From Bradyrhizobium hereditatis (GTDB lineage: Bacteria; Pseudomonadota; Alphaproteobacteria; Rhizobiales; Xanthobacteraceae): a stretch of DNA of 64,000 nucleotides. Under the pieces are notes generated by a model, which did no database searches, had not been told where the DNA came from, and saw only the letters and a list, made by a program, of their open reading frames with translations. Where the stretch lies: positions 1 to 64,000 of the forward strand of contig NZ_JAGKJK010000018.1 of the NCBI RefSeq assembly GCF_020329435.1. The letters run 5' to 3'. Shown piece by piece: positions 42,119 through 51,311 of the stretch (positions are counted from its first letter, which is position 1; each line of letters opens with the position of its first letter). The translations under genes and the position numbers were made by a program.

Positions 42119-43876
42119 ATGGCATCTCCAACTGCATCAGATGTTCTGGTCGAGACGTTGCTCGACTGGGGTGTTGATACTGTCTTCGGCATTCCCGGCG
42201 ACGGCATCAATGGCATTATCGAGGCATTGCGCACTCGTCAGGATCGGATCAAATTCATCCAGGTACGTCACGAAGAAGCCGCAGCTTTCAATGCTTGCGC
42301 TTATGCGAAGTGGACCGGCCGGCTTGGCGTATGCCTTGCAACCTCGGGCCCGGGCGGCATTCATCTCCTCAATGGTCTCTACGACGCCAAGCTCGATGGT
42401 CAGCCCGTGCTCGCCATCACCGGCCTGCAGTTTCACGACCTGCTGCACACATTCACGCAGCAGGATGTGGAACTCGACAAGCTCTTCATGGACGTTTGTG
42501 TCTACAATTCCCGTGTGATGGGGCCCCATCACGTTCAGAATGTGATGGAACTGGCCTGTCGCACGGCTCTGGCCTATCACGGCGTGTCGCACGTCACCGT
42601 GCCCGTCGATATCCAATCGCAGCCTGCGAGCGCCGGTAAGAGATCCGAGCGCAACGTGCCTAATCACGTTTCGGAACTGATGGCTCGCTCCGCACAGGTC
42701 GCGAGCGACGACCAACTCGCCAGGGCCTCAGCGATCCTCAATGCCGGAAAGAAGACCGCAATTCTTGCGGGTCGCGGCGCGCTCGATGCGCGCAATGAAG
42801 TCCTCGCGGTGGCGGAGCGCCTCGCGGCGCCGGTCGTCAAACCGCTGCTGGGCAAGGGCGCCATCCCTGACGACAGTCCGTATTCCGCAGGGGGCATTGG
42901 CCTTCTTGGTACGAAGCCCGCACAGGAGGCGCTTGAGAATTGCGATACGCTTTTGATCGCGGGAAGCAGCTTCCCCTACATCGAGTTCTACCCAAAGCCG
43001 GGACAGGCCCGGGCGGTGCAAATCGATGTCGATCCCAAGCGGATCGGTTTGCGCTATCCCGTCGAGGCCGGATTAGTCGGCGATACCGCGAAGGCGCTCC
43101 AGGCGCTTCTTCGGCGGCTTGATTACCGCGACGACCGCTCGTTCCTGGAGCAAACCCAGGCAGGGATGAAGGAGTGGAATGACTTGATGATCGAAAGGGG
43201 CACCCGCAGTGACAAGCCGATGAAGCCCGAGGTGGTTGCGCACGAGCTCAACAAGCTAATTGCCGATGATGCGATCGTCGCAACGGACTCAGGAACCATC
43301 ACCACCTGGATCGCCCGGCATTTGGTGATGCGCGGCAACATGATGTTCTCATGTTCCGGCAACCTGGCGACCATGGCTTGCGGCTTGCCCTACGCCATTG
43401 CCGCTGCAGTGGCCCATCCCGGCAGGCAGGTGGTGGCCTTCGTGGGCGATGGCGGCCTCACCATGCTGATGGGTGAACTCGCCACGTGCGTGAAGTACGG
43501 CTTGGATATCAAGATCGTGGTCATCAAGAACAATTCATTGGGGCAGATCAAATGGGAGCAGATGGTGTTCCTGGGCAACCCTGAATACGTTTGCGACCTG
43601 CAGCCAATCGATTTTGCCGCGGTAGCGCGCGGGTTCGGCCTGACCGGTCTCAGTGTTGACGATCCGACCCGCTGCGGGGCAGTGCTGCGTCAGGCGATGA
43701 ACACGCGCGGCCCGGTATTGGTGGAAGCCATAGTTGATCCGCACGAGCCACCGATGCCGCCAAAAGCGACATTGAAGCAGGTTGCGCATCTTGCCGAGTC
43801 TCTGGCCCGCGGTACGCCGGCGAGCGGCAGAATCGCGTTGACGGTAGTCTCGGACGTTGTCCGCGAGATCACTTAG
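42119..43876 (+). CDS. PoxB-like thiamine-diphosphate enzyme (pyruvate oxidase/dehydrogenase type)
   Basis: The 585-residue protein has the full ThDP fold. The N-terminal Pyr domain carries the catalytic glutamate in VRHEEAAAF near residue 50 and GVCLATSGPGG near 75. A central FAD/regulatory domain holds AAPVVKPLLGKGAIPDD near 240. The C-terminal PP domain carries the ThDP motif GDGGLTMLMGELATCVKYGL ending in NNS (KNNSLGQIKWEQ) near 470. Length and motifs fit quinone-linked pyruvate dehydrogenase, which makes acetate and CO2 and feeds electrons to quinone. The N-terminal leader before ATG 42119 has no similarity. The C-terminal lipid-binding peptide of E. coli PoxB is not obvious. The oxidase cluster downstream could take the electrons. 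Confidence 0.85.
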   Translation: MASPTASDVLVETLLDWGVDTVFGIPGDGINGIIEALRTRQDRIKFIQVRHEEAAAFNACAYAKWTGRLGVCLATSGPGGIHLLNGLYDAKLDGQPVLAITGLQFHDLLHTFTQQDVELDKLFMDVCVYNSRVMGPHHVQNVMELACRTALAYHGVSHVTVPVDIQSQPASAGKRSERNVPNHVSELMARSAQVASDDQLARASAILNAGKKTAILAGRGALDARNEVLAVAERLAAPVVKPLLGKGAIPDDSPYSAGGIGLLGTKPAQEALENCDTLLIAGSSFPYIEFYPKPGQARAVQIDVDPKRIGLRYPVEAGLVGDTAKALQALLRRLDYRDDRSFLEQTQAGMKEWNDLMIERGTRSDKPMKPEVVAHELNKLIADDAIVATDSGTITTWIARHLVMRGNMMFSCSGNLATMACGLPYAIAAAVAHPGRQVVAFVGDGGLTMLMGELATCVKYGLDIKIVVIKNNSLGQIKWEQMVFLGNPEYVCDLQPIDFAAVARGFGLTGLSVDDPTRCGAVLRQAMNTRGPVLVEAIVDPHEPPMPPKATLKQVAHLAESLARGTPASGRIALTVVSDVVREIT

Positions 43877-44618
43877 GAGCCTATCATCGGGGAAGACTTA
43901 GTCTGCGGGCGGTGCAGCCGGAAGCGGTGGTGCTGGTGGAGCGGGCAACGGAGGAGGTGGCGGCGGGCCTACCGACGACGCAGCAGAACCCGAGTGGCGG
44001 CATGAAAGGTGGGACAACGGGCTCCGCAGTTAAGAAGCAGCCTCGAAAACAACCGCGGATGTAAGCTCCCCGCTGGCAGACCAGCTCCCGTCACCAAGCG
44101 CAAGCGTTGGCTGCAATCGCGGGCCCAGCTCGTGTCTTCAGCCTGTAACCGCGCCCGCGGCACTCGCCGTCCTGCTCAACGGATTGGGCATCAATCCGAT
44201 GTGGGCGCTGGTGTATTCCGGCATCGTTCAGGGCTTCTCCACCCCTCCGCTTCTGCTGCTCATCGTCCTGATGACGAATAACCGCCGGATCATGGGAGAC
44301 AAGGTAAACTCATTCTGGCTAAACGTCGTAAGTTGGGTGACCGTGGCTGCAATCTTTGCTGCGAGCGCAGGACTGGTCGTAAGCTGGTAGGAAACCGGAG
44401 CGACCTGCCCGTCATGCGCAAGACATTGATTCATGGCGCGATTCCGATTGATCGGTTCTAAGCGCCATCACGATCGTTCCAGAAATCGACTTGATCTGCC
44501 CTGTGCCTTGTAGGGGGAGGTGGCGTCCATCGGGGTAAGGCGGCGATGCGCGCATTGGAACCTATTTGCCATCCCAATCTTGTCCGAGTCACGTCTTCCC
44601 GCGTCAATGATTGGGCAT
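43877..44618. other. 742-base degenerate interval between PoxB-like gene and oxidase cluster
   Basis: The interval contains no intact gene. A G-rich stretch at 43915-43990 gives a proline-rich frame on the minus strand and short glycine/valine frames on the plus strand, none with a ribosome-binding site. The 3' end of an Nramp transporter lies at 44136-44390. The final 200 bases lead into the cytochrome gene. Confidence 0.7.
44136..44390 (+). pseudogene. Nramp-family metal transporter, C-terminal remnant
   Basis: About 80 codons without a start match the last two helices of an Nramp Mn2+/Fe2+ transporter: LLNGLGINPMWALVYSGIVQ, then the LLIVLMTNNRRIMGDKVNS loop and VTVAAIFAASAGLVVSW at the C-terminus. 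The upstream four-fifths of the gene is missing, so it is a decayed copy. A TTG at 44184 could initiate a short frame but no folded transporter would result. Confidence 0.75.
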
Positions 44619-45182
44619 ATGCGGATACTACAGGTGTCTCTTTGCATCGCAGTCGCCATGGCCGGATGTCAAAGAGAAGAGCGGCAACTCCGGCTTGATC
44701 CGCCGGTTGCAGCGGCGCTCGACGAGATCGCGCTGATGCCGAACGGGATCAGCGGCGCGCCGCCGGAAGTATTCTTTGCGCTCGGTCGGCCCTACGAGAC
44801 GAATGCCTATAACCTCAGTCAAGGCAAGCGGTTGTATTCCTGGTTTGGCTGCAAAGCGTGTCACGCCGATGGGCAGGGCGGAGCAGGGCCCGCCTTTCTC
44901 GACGGCTGGTGGAATTATGGACCGGAGATCGTGTCGATCGTCGCGTCCATCCGTGATGGCCGTCCGCATGGCATGCCCGCATTCCGGGACAAGATGACGA
45001 CCGAGCAAATCTGGCAGCTTGCAGGTTACGTGCAGACCATCGGCGCATATTCGGTAAAGACAGCCGCGCCCGGCCGCAACGACGACAAGCACGTCCGGCC
45101 TGCCGAAAACCGCGGCCCGGCCGCTCTGCTGTTCGATGAGGGACCTCGACCGCTTCATTCGGATCAGGGGCCGAGGCCGTGA
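44619..45182 (+). CDS. Lipoprotein c-type cytochrome upstream of the oxidase genes
   Basis: The 187-residue protein starts MRILQVSLCIAVAMAGCQRE, a lipoprotein signal with the cleavage cysteine in AMAGC, so the domain is anchored to a membrane. The single haem motif is CKACH near residue 79, and HGMPAFRDKMTTEQ near 123 gives the likely methionine ligand. The tail after 165 is polar and proline-rich. It lies 18 bases before the oxidase subunit II gene and presumably passes electrons to it. ATG 44619 was chosen for the signal; ATG 44607 is in frame. Confidence 0.87.
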   Translation: MRILQVSLCIAVAMAGCQREERQLRLDPPVAAALDEIALMPNGISGAPPEVFFALGRPYETNAYNLSQGKRLYSWFGCKACHADGQGGAGPAFLDGWWNYGPEIVSIVASIRDGRPHGMPAFRDKMTTEQIWQLAGYVQTIGAYSVKTAAPGRNDDKHVRPAENRGPAALLFDEGPRPLHSDQGPRP

Positions 45183-45200
45183 GGAGGGGAGCTGGACGGG

Positions 45201-46187
45201 GTGCTGGCGCTGACAGCGGTCCTGATGCTTGCCGGATGCACGGGATGGCAATCCGCGATCGATGTTCAAGGCGCCGCGGCAATCAGCATCAAGCAATTGA
45301 TCTTTCTGTTCGTTGCCGTTTGCTCAGTAGTATGGGCAATGGTGATGGCCGTGCTGATCCGTGCGTTATGGCGGGGGCGCGAAGAGCGCGGCCGACCTGC
45401 CGATCTCGATCCCCAAACCGAGCGCCGAATGACGAGGGCCGTCATAGCGGCGACAGCTGTCACCGTCGTCATCGTCACCGTATTCACGACGGCCAGCTTC
45501 TTCACGACTCGGGCACTGAGCCTTGCAAGCCATGATGATCTCACGATCAAGGTGCGAGGCCAGCAATGGTGGTGGAGCGTAGAGTATCTTAGCCCGCCGG
45601 AGCGGCGTCTTCAGACAGCGAACGAAATTCACATTCCCGTCGGGCAGAACGTGCGGCTTCAGCTTGAAGGCGCTGACGTCATTCACTCTTTTTGGGTACC
45701 CAACCTTGCAGGCAAGCAGGATTTGATCCCCGGTCGGCCAAACACACTCACGATCCGGGCCGAGCGCCCAGGTGTGTATCGTGGACAATGCGCCGAATTC
45801 TGCGGTTTGCAGCACGCGCACATGGCGTTCCTTGTGATCGCCGAAGAGCCGGCTGCCTTTGAACGCTGGGTGAATTCGCAGCAGCAGAGTGCGACGGATC
45901 CTTCCGATGCCGATGTTATCGCCGGCCAGCAGGTGTTTCTGTCGCGGCCTTGCGCCGCTTGCCATGCGATCCGCGGCACATCGGCAACCGGCACGACCGG
46001 CCCCGACCTCACGCATGTCGGCGGGCGGAAGTACATTGCCGCCGGCCTTCTTGAAACGACGCGCGGCTCACTTGCGGCGTGGATCGCCGATCCGCAGACG
46101 CTCAAGCCCGGGAACAACATGCCGATGGTACCGCTGAGCGCGGATGAACTCCGGTCCGTGTCGGCTTACTTGGCGAGCCTCAAATGA
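45201..46187 (+). CDS. ctaC: Cytochrome c oxidase subunit II with fused cytochrome c domain (caa3 type)
   Basis: The 328-residue protein begins with a lipoprotein-like leader (VLMLAGCTGW), two transmembrane helices (about 30-55 and 80-103), then the cupredoxin domain. The CuA ligands are in CAEFCGLQHAHM near residue 200, and the electron-entry aromatics in GQQWWWSVEY near 120. A C-terminal cytochrome c domain carries CAACH near residue 252 and the methionine in NNMPMVPL near 300. The fusion marks a caa3-type oxidase. GTG 45201 has a GGAGGGGAGC ribosome-binding site. The subunit I start overlaps its stop by four bases. Confidence 0.92.
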   Translation: MLALTAVLMLAGCTGWQSAIDVQGAAAISIKQLIFLFVAVCSVVWAMVMAVLIRALWRGREERGRPADLDPQTERRMTRAVIAATAVTVVIVTVFTTASFFTTRALSLASHDDLTIKVRGQQWWWSVEYLSPPERRLQTANEIHIPVGQNVRLQLEGADVIHSFWVPNLAGKQDLIPGRPNTLTIRAERPGVYRGQCAEFCGLQHAHMAFLVIAEEPAAFERWVNSQQQSATDPSDADVIAGQQVFLSRPCAACHAIRGTSATGTTGPDLTHVGGRKYIAAGLLETTRGSLAAWIADPQTLKPGNNMPMVPLSADELRSVSAYLASLK

Positions 46188-48088
46188 GCGAGGTGAAGCC
46201 GGACACTGGCGACAGCGAGCTGGCAGTACCAGCTCTAACGGCGGTGCTGGCAGAAACGTGGAGAACGCCGGTTGGTCTATGGGGTTTCTGACAACCGTCG
46301 ACCACAAAATCATCGCTCGCCGTTACATCATTACATCATTTGTTTTTCTTGCGCTCGGCGGCGTGCTCGCTCTTCTCATGCGCCTGCAACTGGCGCAGCC
46401 GGAAGCGAGAGTGCTGAGCCCGGATCGTTACAACCAGATCTTCACGATGCATGGCGCGAACATGATGTTTCTGTTCGCCGTGCCTGTGATGGAAGCCATG
46501 GGCGTATATCTGGTTCCGCTGATGGTGGGGACGCGCAACATTGCGTTTCCGCGACTGAATGCCTTTTCGTACTGGATCTTTCTGGCCGGTGGAGCGCTGC
46601 TTTGGATCGCATTCGCGCTCGACATGGCGCCTGACGTCGGCTGGTTCGCCTATGTGCCGCTATCCGGTCCGCAATACGGCGCCGGAAAACGCGCCGACAT
46701 TTGGGCGCAAATGATCACGTTTACCGAGATCGCGGCGCTGGCGGTGGCAGTAGAGATTGTGGTCACCGTGCTCAAGCAGCGTGCGCCCGGCATGTCGCTC
46801 GACCGCATTCCGCTGTTCGTGTGGTCGATGCTCGTGACCTCATTTGTTGTCATCATGGCCATGCCAGCGATTGTTTTTTTAAGCACGAGCCTGATCCTGG
46901 ATCGATTGGTGGGCACTCATTTCTTCAATCCGGCGGAGGGCGGCGATGTGCTGCTCTGGCAGCATCTGTTTTGGTTTTTCGGCCATCCCGAGGTCTACAT
47001 CATCTTTCTTCCTGCCGTCGGAATGGTCTCGTCCATCGTCGAGACCTTCGCGCGCCGTCCAGTGTTCGGTTATCTGGCCATGGTGATGGCGCTGATCGCG
47101 ACGGGCATGCTGGCCTTCGGCTTGTGGGTTCACCACATGTTCGCGACGGGATTGCCGAGGCTCAGCGAAAGCTTCTTCACGGCGTCCAGCATGGCCATCG
47201 CGATTCCTGCCGGAATCCAGGTCTTCTGCTGGCTGGCGACGCTTTGGGATGGCGCACCCCTGTTCAGGACGCCGTTGCTGTTCGTGATCGGATTTATTGT
47301 GACATTTGTGATCGGCGGACTAACCGGCGTCATGGCAGCCTCCGTGCCTTTTGATACCCAGGTGCACGACACCTACTTCGTCGTCGCTCATTTCCATTAC
47401 GTGCTGATTGGTGGTGCGGTATTCCCGCTGCTAGGCGGCATCTACTACTGGTTTCCGAAGATCACCGGTCGCATGATGAGCGAAACCTTGGGCAAGTGGG
47501 CGTTCTGGCTGATTTTTGTTGGATTCAACCTGACGTTCTTTCCGATGCACATCTTGGGACTCGCCGGTATGCCGCGTCGGATCTACACATACCAGCCCGA
47601 TATGCCCTGGTATGGACTCAACATGTTTGTGAGCATCAGCTCACTCGTTCTTGTTGCGGGATTTTTCGTGTTCTTCGTTGATGCGATCCGTTCGGTGCGC
47701 GCCGGAGTATCAGCAGCCGAAAATCCGTGGGACGCACCCACGCTGGAATGGGCGACAGCATCACCGCCGCCAAGTTACAACTTTGCGCAAATTCCGGTCG
47801 TCAATGGATTAAATCCGCTTTGGGATCAACCGGCCTGCCTTATGGTCGCAAGCGGGCTGCGCACGGACCGACGCGAGTTGATCGTCAGCACGGTGGCAGC
47901 AGCAAACCCCCAGGTGCCGGGAGGCCTCACCGGGAAATTCGATCTGGCCATTCTGGGCTGCAGTCGCGACCACCGTGATGCTGATCGGGTCGATCTTCAC
48001 GCCGTGGGCGGTCGTCTGGGGATCCGTTCCAGTTGCAGTCGCATTGATCGGCTGGTTTTGGCCCAAGGCAACGCTCGAGGATGAGTGA
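46184..48088 (+). pseudogene. ctaD: Cytochrome c oxidase subunit I, two frameshifts
   Basis: Three frames together make one complete subunit I. From ATG 46184 (overlapping the ctaC stop) the frame reads MSEVKPDTGD to RTPVGLWGF, then hits TGA at 46291; one added C in TTTCTG would continue it into LTTVDHK. The long central frame has haem and copper ligands intact: FTMHGANMMF, FWFFGHPEVYIIFLP, HHMF and FVVAHFHYVLIGGAV. Near 47935, one base too many at GGGAAATTCG throws the frame off, and the true C-terminus (SIWPFWAAVATTV to WFWPKATLEDE) lies in another frame, ending at TGA 48086-48088. That stop overlaps the subunit III ATG exactly as expected. ATG 46279 (MGFLTT) could still start a product with an altered C-terminus. 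Confidence 0.88.
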
Positions 48089-48690
48089 TGAAGACGCGCG
48101 TTGTCGCCGATTTTTCCGGACTACCCATCCATGGCTTTGGTAGCGCCAGTGTAACCTGGTGGGGGACCCTGGCATTCATGTTGATCGAGGCGACCGGCTT
48201 TGCGCTGGTGATTGCCGTGTATCTCTATTTGATGAATCTCGCCGCGGTTTGGCCGATCAATGCGGCAAAGCCCAACCTGCTGCCTGGAACGTTGGTGACG
48301 CTGATCCTCCTCTTCAGCGTCGTACCCAACTATTTGATCTCGCGATGGGCTGAGCGAGAAGAGTTGCGAAAGGTAAGAATCGGCATGGTTCTGATGTCCG
48401 TTCTTGGAACAGTGCCGCTTGGCGTGCGGGCTTTCGAATTTCCAGCGCTTAACGTCAACTGGGACAGCAACGCGTACGGCTCAATCCTATGGGCGCTGCT
48501 AGGCCTGCATACGGCTCACCTCATAACCGACCTGGTCGACACGCTTGTATTGACAGCGCTCATGTTCACAAGAAAGGGAGACAATTCGCGCCGCTTTGGC
48601 GATGTGCAAGACAACGCGATGTATTGGAACTTTGTCGTCGTCACCTGGCTTCCGATTTATGGCTGCATCTATTGGATTCCGCGCCTATGA
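48088..48690 (+). CDS. ctaE: Cytochrome c oxidase subunit III
   Basis: The 200-residue membrane protein has five hydrophobic helices and the subunit III signature segments: a WWGTLAFMLIEATGFALVI helix near residue 25, LLFSVVPNYLISRWA near 75, and the GLHTAHLITDLVDTLVL helix near 150, followed by YWNFVVVTWLPIYG at the C-terminus. It is the short five-helix form found with caa3-type oxidases. The ATG overlaps the reconstructed subunit I stop (TGATG) and its own stop overlaps the next ATG (ATGA), so the cluster is a tight operon. Confidence 0.9.
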   Translation: MKTRVVADFSGLPIHGFGSASVTWWGTLAFMLIEATGFALVIAVYLYLMNLAAVWPINAAKPNLLPGTLVTLILLFSVVPNYLISRWAEREELRKVRIGMVLMSVLGTVPLGVRAFEFPALNVNWDSNAYGSILWALLGLHTAHLITDLVDTLVLTALMFTRKGDNSRRFGDVQDNAMYWNFVVVTWLPIYGCIYWIPRL

Positions 48691-49028
48691 TCTCCAACAG
48701 AAATCGTCTTGCTCTCGAGGTTTGCGCGGGTCTTTCAGTTGCGCCGGCGATTTGGATCATCAATACCCAACTCGGGCGAATCCTGGTTTATCTCGATTGC
48801 CAACATCGTACCGCATATTCTGCAATCGCGTCATTTGCGGGCGCGGTCGCCAATTGCGTGGTGGCGGCAGTATCGTGGCGCGCGGCGCAGCGCGTGTTCC
48901 TTTCAGAACCGCCGCCGACGGAGCTGAGTTTCGTCGGATCATTGAGCGCGCTATCGGCGTTGCTCTTTGCCTTTGCTCTCTTGATGCAGGGTGCAGCTTC
49001 ACTGGTGCTCAGCGGATGCCAACGATAG
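48687..49028 (+). CDS. Small three-helix membrane protein of the oxidase cluster
   Basis: The 113-residue protein has three hydrophobic segments (VCAGLSVAPAIWIINTQL, AIASFAGAVANCVVAAVSW and LSALLFAFALLMQGAASLVL) and short polar links. It lies between ctaE and ctaG, overlapping both (4 and 13 bases). Proteins of this size and position in caa3 operons are usually of unknown function, possibly assembly factors or subunit IV equivalents. I cannot assign a family. Confidence 0.75.
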   Translation: MISNRNRLALEVCAGLSVAPAIWIINTQLGRILVYLDCQHRTAYSAIASFAGAVANCVVAAVSWRAAQRVFLSEPPPTELSFVGSLSALSALLFAFALLMQGAASLVLSGCQR

Positions 49029-49915
49029 TCCTCGCCATGTTGATGCTAGCTTTGTCGACAGACCGCCTGTTGGCGCATGGTGCGGAGACGCATAGCAATG
49101 ACCCAAGTTGGACGTTCGATCCCTGGATTATCATCCCTTTGTTGGTTCTCGGCGTGTCATACGCAGTTGGGAGCGCGGTCGTGTGGCGGCGCGCCACGAT
49201 TGGCCGGGGCCTTCGAGAATGGCGGTCACTGAGTTTCCTGGGAGGCTGGCTTACGGTCGCCGCCGCGCTGGTATCGCCGTTGCATTGGCTCGGCGAGCGC
49301 CTCCTTTGCTTTCACATGATCGAGCACGAGATTCTTATGGCCGTTTCTGCACCGCTGCTGGTGATGGCGCGGCCAATCGGAACACTCTTGTGGTCGCTGC
49401 CGCGCGATCTTCGGGCGGCGGCTGGCCGCCTCCTGAAGAGACCTGGGTTAAGTCTCACATGGGCATGGTTGACTACCGGCCGCAATGCGACGCTGGTCCA
49501 TGGCATCGCGATATGGGCTTGGCATGCTCCGATCCTGTTCGATGCCGCGGTCACCAGCACGCCGATCCATCGCCTACAGCATCTGAGCTTTCTGCTGACC
49601 GCCGTCTTGTTCTGGTGGTCAGTCCTTTGGCGAAGTAACGCCGGCTTGGCGGCCTGGCATCTATTCGTCACTATGCTCCATACGACCATCCTGGGCGCGC
49701 TGATGGTACTTGCGCCCAGGGTGCTTTATCAGCCTCAGCCCGCGATGGCCGCGGCCTGGGATCTTACTCCGCTGGAGGACCAACAACTTGCCGGCCTCAT
49801 CATGTGGGTACCAGCGGCGACAATCTATGCCGCTGCCGCGCTTGTTCTGATCGCCCTCTGGATCAGGCGCTCAAGCGAGACAGGAAGACGTGGCGATGCC
49901 GTTCGCGCCATCTAG
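49016..49915 (+). CDS. ctaG: Cytochrome c oxidase assembly factor CtaG (caa3_CtaG type)
   Basis: The 299-residue multi-helix protein belongs to the caa3_CtaG membrane family, unrelated to the Cox11-type CtaG. Signature segments are LVSPLHWLGERLLCFHMIEHEILM near residue 95 with its conserved histidines, PLLVMARPIGTLLW near 125, the IAIWAWHAPILFDAA segment near 175 and HTTILGALMVLAPRVLY near 225. These proteins are required for copper-site assembly of caa3 oxidases. ATG 49016 sits inside the preceding gene. The product begins with a probable signal or first helix (MPTIVLAMLMLALSTDRLLA). Confidence 0.88.
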   Translation: MPTIVLAMLMLALSTDRLLAHGAETHSNDPSWTFDPWIIIPLLVLGVSYAVGSAVVWRRATIGRGLREWRSLSFLGGWLTVAAALVSPLHWLGERLLCFHMIEHEILMAVSAPLLVMARPIGTLLWSLPRDLRAAAGRLLKRPGLSLTWAWLTTGRNATLVHGIAIWAWHAPILFDAAVTSTPIHRLQHLSFLLTAVLFWWSVLWRSNAGLAAWHLFVTMLHTTILGALMVLAPRVLYQPQPAMAAAWDLTPLEDQQLAGLIMWVPAATIYAAAALVLIALWIRRSSETGRRGDAVRAI

Positions 49916-50306
49916 CCATCGATGGAAAGCCTGCGGAGCTGCTGGGCTCCTGGTTGCTTCCGCCACGGTAGCTGGAGCGATCTGGAATCGGCAGCAGCAA
50001 TCTGAGGTGCTTGCCCGCGCGTTGGTCGGTGGCGATCCCGCGCGGGCGCCGCCCATCCTCAGGCGTTACGGTTGCGCAGGCTGCCACACCATTCCGGGCA
50101 TCCCCGGCGCCGACGGCCAAGTTGGCGGGGCGCTGTCCGGCATCAAGCACCGCGTCTATGTCGGCGGCGTCGCACTTAATTCCCCGGATAACCTGGTGCG
50201 ATGGATTGTCGCGCCGCAAGCACTGTCGCCACGATCGGCGATGCCTGCGACCGGAATTTCGGACGCCGAAGCCCGTGACGTCGTGGCGTATCTGTACTCG
50301 CGATGA
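49896..50306 (+). CDS. Small membrane-anchored c-type cytochrome
   Basis: The 136-residue protein has an uncleaved-looking hydrophobic anchor (AAGLLVASATVAGAIW) and one haem motif, CAGCH, near residue 65. The methionine ligand is probably in the RSAMPATGISDAEARDVVAYL segment near 115. The GKHR-like spacing of SGIKHRVYVGG and the NLVRWIVAPQ helix are typical of oxidase-linked cytochromes of the caa3 domain type. ATG 49896 lies eight bases after AGGAAG and inside the end of ctaG. It ends the plus-strand oxidase operon, five bases from the convergent dihaem cytochrome gene. Confidence 0.87.
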   Translation: MPFAPSSHRWKACGAAGLLVASATVAGAIWNRQQQSEVLARALVGGDPARAPPILRRYGCAGCHTIPGIPGADGQVGGALSGIKHRVYVGGVALNSPDNLVRWIVAPQALSPRSAMPATGISDAEARDVVAYLYSR

Positions 50307-50311
50307 GGACC

Positions 50312-51232
50312 CTATGGTCTTGGCGTTGGGCGCGAAGGCAGCGACTTGATATAGGTCGCAATAGCTTCCAGGTCGCCGTGAGGCAGCATCGCGGTATTGG
50401 TCACAACACCCGTCATGGAAGATCCTATTCGGCCGAAATTCGGTGTGCTACCGGATTTGAGCACTTCCGCGATATCGGCTGCGGTCCAGTCACCGATCCG
50501 TCCCTGCGTTATGTTGGGGATATAGCCGACACCTTCCGGATCCGGGCCACCCGCGAAGCGGGTCTCAGGCTTGATAGCGCCGAATGCATTTCGGGACGAA
50601 TGACATTCGGCGCAATGCGCCAAGGCTTCGACGAGATATCGGCCGCGATTCCATGCGGCACTTCGCTCAGGATCATGCACGATCGGCGTTCGGTCGAAGA
50701 ACAGTAGTTTCCAGAGGCCGAGCAGCCGCCGAATACGAAACGGCACAGCAAGAACGTGGGGAGGTGGCTTGCCTGAAACGGCGGGAAGCGTCCGCAGATA
50801 AGCCATCAGATCGCGGATATCGCTGATCCGCATCTTTGCATAACTCGCATAGGGGAACGCCGGGTAGTAGTGATATCCGTCCGGAGAGACGCCGCTCAGC
50901 AGGGCATTGGCGAGATCGACCGTCCGCCAGGCGCCGATCCCATCGACAGGATCCATTGATATGTTCGGTACGCGAAATACGCCATAAGCCGACGCCAGCG
51001 CCAAACCACCGCCCAGACGAAGCCGATCCGATTGTCCTGGCGATGCATGGCAGGAGGCGCAGTCGCCGGCTGCAAAGATCAGTCGCCCCCTGGCGGCATC
51101 ACCACTTTCGTTCAATGTCGCATCCGAACTGGCCGAAAATGCGGGGCGTGGCTCAGTGAGAATCGAGACGGCGGCTATCGCGCCGATCGTGCCTGCGATG
51201 AGCAGGATCGCCAGCCAAGAGCCTGCGCGCAT
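50312..51232 (-). CDS. Dihaem c-type cytochrome, dehydrogenase-subunit-like
   Basis: The 306-residue protein has a signal or anchor helix (SWLAILLIAGTIGAIAAVSIL) and two cytochrome c domains, with haem motifs CASCH near residue 58 and CAECH near residue 205. Repeated FRVPNISMDPVDGIGAW and GYIPNITQGRIGDW segments follow each haem. The architecture matches the membrane cytochrome subunit of alcohol/gluconate/aldehyde dehydrogenases (usually three haems; here two). It is transcribed towards the oxidase operon and could donate to it. No dehydrogenase subunit is encoded beside it. Confidence 0.87.
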   Translation of the reverse strand: MRAGSWLAILLIAGTIGAIAAVSILTEPRPAFSASSDATLNESGDAARGRLIFAAGDCASCHASPGQSDRLRLGGGLALASAYGVFRVPNISMDPVDGIGAWRTVDLANALLSGVSPDGYHYYPAFPYASYAKMRISDIRDLMAYLRTLPAVSGKPPPHVLAVPFRIRRLLGLWKLLFFDRTPIVHDPERSAAWNRGRYLVEALAHCAECHSSRNAFGAIKPETRFAGGPDPEGVGYIPNITQGRIGDWTAADIAEVLKSGSTPNFGRIGSSMTGVVTNTAMLPHGDLEAIATYIKSLPSRPTPRP

Positions 51233-51311
51233 TGCGTTGGCCTTATGTAAGCAGAATAATTCCTGCAGTGCAGTTGATGCGGTTGATTTCCTGCACTTAG
51301 GCTATGTGTCG

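Noticed and set aside
43899..43998. Proline-rich short frame on the minus strand after the PoxB-like gene
   Set aside because: About 40 codons without a convincing start; a by-product of a GGT/GGC-rich stretch.
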